A stretch of 64,000 bases of DNA from Pyropia yezoensis (Eukaryota; Rhodophyta; Bangiophyceae; Bangiales; Bangiaceae). Shown one piece after another: positions 61,901 through 64,000 of the stretch. The stretch is taken from NCBI GenBank assembly GCA_009829735.1, contig CM020618.1, positions 25,579,122 through 25,643,121 of the forward strand, in the 5' to 3' direction. How positions within the stretch are numbered: position 1 is the stretch's first letter; every line of letters begins with the position of its first letter. Made by a program: the position numbers and the translations under genes. Under the pieces are notes generated by a model that did no database searches, was not told the origin of the DNA, and was given only the letters and a program-made list of their open reading frames with translations.

Positions 61901-62952
61901 CGGTAACGGAAGAAGGGAACAGGTACATCCTGGTCATGTCTGACCGATTCACCAAGCTGTCACGAGCGGCAGCCATCCCGAATGATACGGCATACACGAT
62001 TATGAACGCAGTGGTTGACCACTGGATCAGTGCATACGGAGTCATGAAGCAACTCCTCTCCGATAACGGAGCAAACCTTACGTCGGCATTCTGCACTAAG
62101 GTCCTGGGCATGTTCGGTATCGAACCACGTCGGGCATCCGACTACCACCCGCAGTCCAACGGGCAGGTGGAGCGGTTCATCCGCACCATCGTCAAGATGC
62201 TACAGTGCTACGTGGCAGAGCACACGAACACTTGGGACAGGCTTCTGTCCGTACTCACCCTGGCATACAATGCCAGGCCACATCGGAGTACCAACATCGC
62301 CCCACTGGAATGGGTCATGCCACTAGGCGTCGGTAACCTGACGCTGCCGCCAGGCAGGTGCACTCGGTATGATACACCGAAGGGCCGACCCGCCGAACGC
62401 ATCCACCTAGCTTGGTTGGCCAAGCTATCGTGGATGATTCCTAAGCTCAAGGGTGCCCTTGACAGAACACAACTTCGATACAAGAAGAACTTCGACGCCC
62501 GACTACGGGTGCGCAACGCAACCCTGGTAACAGGTGACTGGGTCTATATCAGACACCAGAAGTTCCGAGGGAACAAGCTTATGCAACCGGTCAAGGGACC
62601 GTACCAGATCCTCCACAGAGATGACCACTCTGTTATCTTACACTCCGATACGGAGATCCAACGCATCAGTATGAATGATGTCACACCTGCTCCGAAGCCA
62701 GAACAGCCTCAGCCGGTACCGGCTGGGTTGCTACATGAAGCTCTTACAACCCACCGGTCGGATGACCCGGTGGGACCGGATGGGATTCCATACCAAGTAG
62801 AGAGCGTGGTCGGACACACCGACCCGGACATACCAGGACCCTGGTACGTCAAGGTTATGTGGGTCGGATACGACTCACCCACCTGGGAACAGGCGGCGAA
62901 TATACCCCGCCAACTACTCATGCCTTACATGAGGCGACGACGCCTACTGTAA
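58786..62952 (+). CDS. pol: Chromovirus E4 pol polyprotein (PR-RT-RH-IN-chromodomain)
   Basis: This intact 1388-aa polyprotein starts at an ATG. It has the same length as E1 pol, from which it differs by scattered substitutions. All catalytic motifs are present: LDTGAG at about 112, YLDD near 580, RNase H FVIDVDACD near 726, integrase finger at about 960-1000, D-D-E at about 1030, 1091 and 1129, and a chromodomain at 1339-1382. Position 1126-1131 reads NGQVERFIRT where E1 reads NGQVERFNRT. With full-length gag this is the most likely autonomous copy in the window. Confidence 0.95.
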   Translation: MTGGRWGHPSKPPRSTAGKAPRRARLSRRRINPRVHLPAPTTRRQGIDDQPPRLGGEDGKPLHVEPDKGPVQDARATPDIGVGHVLFTLENFKVSATLGVDPQSTRSYYPVLDTGAGPNLIRKDTLPDKWHPRVRVTRGPTIKDANGRLIRTTAAMSLQVTIGDLTTEVDFLVCETLSVPCILGCTFINVHVDAIRPGRRTVELQEADGTKRGHTAIVRDLTLQGSHVNVAEVYASVEPKTLRLAERTRFEPLSETVLPVNCDLAGICRVQSNLRTYKRHGLTMANGLIDLPAGGSSLLVMANYRRKAVTLPKGTILGIAELYEGDILTPDKEGQVEPLEVLAVAETTERQQTDDGKPNPSAAPADLPPKDQEALKALAEADLDHLPPSVAEGVRRMLRKHDVMWTGGALGTIGATQHRIDLVPGARPARSQPHRAGPMQREIVDGEVKRMSEAKVIRPSMSEWGAPVVIVPKKDQTPRFCIDYRRLNLVTKKDSYPLPRMDECIDSLGEATVFTTIDCNAGYWQIPVADEDIPKTAFVCHSGVYEFLRMPFGLSNAPATFQRAIDIILSGVKWRNCLVYLDDVIVFSRNMDDHVQHVDEVLTLLRNAGVTLRLKKCAFFQQTVEYLGHQITPGKLGVLEANTRALRDARFPNTQTQLKSFLGMCNVYRRFVKDFARIAKPLTVLTSSTLPKVLQPPSPSEEEAFESLKRALLAPPVLALPHRRGTFVIDVDACDTQVGCTLLQGETLIGTDNVIPDLRPVGYFSRTLNPAERNYSATERECLGVIWAVQLLRPYLEGSRFIVRSDHEPLRWLLNLGDKDSDSHWKLARWRLKMAEHDYRTVYKAGSTHHLGDALSRLDTPSGDTRPVDEDIPVVPVCMVGNATQGMADHTMAHLACPLTLADFREAQANDDDCRRHRANLLAGTAGIFSENEDGLIYRRAPADGRHQVVVPVSLRQAVMEREHENPTAGHPGGSRMFAAMRRFFYWPAMAVDVVDHVRGCHPCARNRMSLHRQASAMKLFPPDGPNEQVAIDILGPLPVTEEGNRYILVMSDRFTKLSRAAAIPNDTAYTIMNAVVDHWISAYGVMKQLLSDNGANLTSAFCTKVLGMFGIEPRRASDYHPQSNGQVERFIRTIVKMLQCYVAEHTNTWDRLLSVLTLAYNARPHRSTNIAPLEWVMPLGVGNLTLPPGRCTRYDTPKGRPAERIHLAWLAKLSWMIPKLKGALDRTQLRYKKNFDARLRVRNATLVTGDWVYIRHQKFRGNKLMQPVKGPYQILHRDDHSVILHSDTEIQRISMNDVTPAPKPEQPQPVPAGLLHEALTTHRSDDPVGPDGIPYQVESVVGHTDPDIPGPWYVKVMWVGYDSPTWEQAANIPRQLLMPYMRRRRLL

Positions 62953-63408
62953 CAACCCAACCGACACCGACTTCGGCTGTTGGGGGGTGAGGCTTATACC
63001 TACTAAGTAGGGTGTGACATGGTTACGGCAGACTTAGGTTTCTAAGTCGAACCAAGCTTAGGTAACTAAGTAGAGCTAAGCTTAGGTAACTAAGTAAAAA
63101 CCTGAACCTTAATAAGTTAACTTAAAGGTAAAGGCTAACTCCGATAATATCGAAGTAACTAGGGAGCTTACACGGGAGGATGACCTCCCCAAGCCAAGAC
63201 ACAAAGTGAGGGAGGATAACCTCCCCAAGCATGAACCAACCGGAAGAAGTTGGGCGGGAGGCAAGGCACCACTGAGCCAGAAGGGGTACTCCCCAGGGCA
63301 GCAAACAGAGGCAAGCAATGCCCCCAGCGGGGGATGAGTTTATACTCACTACTACCCGGCTACCATAAGGGTTGCCGGGGCCCTCTCCCGCACAAACAAT
63401 AGCACTCC
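62953..63408. other. Spacer between convergent pol and aORF of E4
   Basis: It is the counterpart of 22642-23119 in E1 and keeps the 24-bp repeat array (about three copies, 63031-63098) and both GGGAGG-type hairpins (about 63174-63230). In the second hairpin one loop base differs. Confidence 0.6.
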
Positions 63409-64000
63409 TCAGTGGGTAGACCCACTGCCCGAGGGAGGCCACTCACGCGTAAGCGCGTAGACCTCCGTGCTCCACCGGTCGGCAACGTCACGACGGTCGA
63501 CCACCCGAGTTACCTCGGTGCATAGCTGGACGAGGGTGCTGCGGCCAGCCTCCACGTCCTCCAGAGCTTTCTGGAGGCGGTCCAGCACGCCACCGAAGCA
63601 ACGCGCTGACCCAACCAGCGCAGCACCTGGGGGATATCCCCCCAGCTAACAGAGAGACTCCCACGCATTGCGCGGGTAACAAGGGCGTCAACGCCTTCAT
63701 ACCAGAGACGGGGACCCCCGTCAGGTAGGACAGGGGCGGGAGGTGACACTGGCGCAGCCAGAGGAGCCACAGGAGCCGACACGGCTACCACCGGAGCCGG
63801 TGGCACCTGATACGAGGCCCGGTAGGACCCTACCGAAGGGGCTCCACCGTAACCACGGCGGTACTCCGCCCGACGACGGGACACCTCACGCTCCCCACCC
63901 ACAGAGCCCCACTCTCGGGGACGACGGCCAACCGCCGCCGGCATCGGGTTACCGAACCACGGAGCAAGGACCTGAAGAGGGTCATGGATAATCATGGGAA
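63409..64000 (-). pseudogene. Antisense accessory ORF of E4, partial and frameshifted
   Basis: This is the C-terminal end of the aORF, continuing past the window. It matches E1 from VIHDPLQVLAPWFGNP to the stop at 63409. One G is missing from the run near 63631 compared with E1, so the frame changes after SVSWGDIP and the last 60 or so residues are lost. The damage is recent, as the rest is nearly identical to E1. The shift could also be a sequencing error in a homopolymer. Confidence 0.75.

Larger units (their letters stand above)
56008..64000 (+). mobile_element. Chromovirus E4, first family, nearly complete, runs past window end
   Basis: The plus-strand order is 5' LTR, primer site, full-length gag, intact pol, convergent spacer and antisense ORF. 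The copy continues beyond 64000, where its 3' LTR is expected. Sequence is nearly identical to E1 over pol. Confidence 0.92.

Overview
Organism and setting. The window is nuclear DNA from a GC-rich, intron-poor eukaryote. It encodes a DCP1 decapping-factor homologue, a NOC4 ribosome-biogenesis homologue, a possible ESCRT-III exon and several Ty3/gypsy chromoviruses, and it has no bacterial operon logic. Long Pro/Ala/Gly-rich proteins, long G/C homopolymers and mostly uninterrupted reading frames would fit a GC-rich alga such as a bangiophyte red alga. That placement is inference only; nothing in the window names the species.

Host region, 1-19247. (a) A noncoding stretch ends in a 40-bp-arm inverted repeat. 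(b) A 1890-aa tail-anchored protein is built from about 20 tandem repeats (2862-8534); I do not recognise the family, and it holds an exact 762-bp internal duplication. (c) DCP1-like (11204-13333, +) and NOC4-like (13867-15870, -) are convergent. (d) A 663-aa polytopic membrane protein (16644-18635, -) may contain an in-frame 303-nt intron.

Retroelement block 1, 19248-35255. Two copies of one chromovirus family (E1 minus, E2 plus) are joined head to head through a single LTR. The outer LTR edges are both U5 ends and are flanked by the same 4 bp (CCTG). This suggests that the U3 end of one cDNA joined the pol of another before or during integration.

Host remnants, 35256-38496. This part holds gene debris (a TrkA-N/RCK-like fragment and a CHMP1/Vps46-like last exon), a small intact gene with a helicase-associated-like domain, and AT-rich palindromes.

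Retroelement block 2, 38497-47042. A second chromovirus family (E3, minus) has five in-frame stop codons and no obvious frameshift. Then come noncoding DNA, a possible small secreted protein and G-rich tracts (47043-49375).

Retroelement block 3, 49376-64000. A third, decayed family (E5, minus) is interrupted in gag by a nearly complete copy of the first family (E4, plus), which runs off the window end.

Main observation. All three chromovirus families carry an extra long ORF on the antisense strand between pol and the 3' LTR, convergent with pol. The three antisense proteins share a recognisable domain of roughly 130-170 residues that I cannot assign to any known family. Sharing among such divergent elements suggests an old, retained accessory gene. 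A TATAAA in the LTR points towards it, and the convergent 3' ends are separated by hairpins and a 24-bp tandem repeat. The families also share a 19-nt primer binding site.
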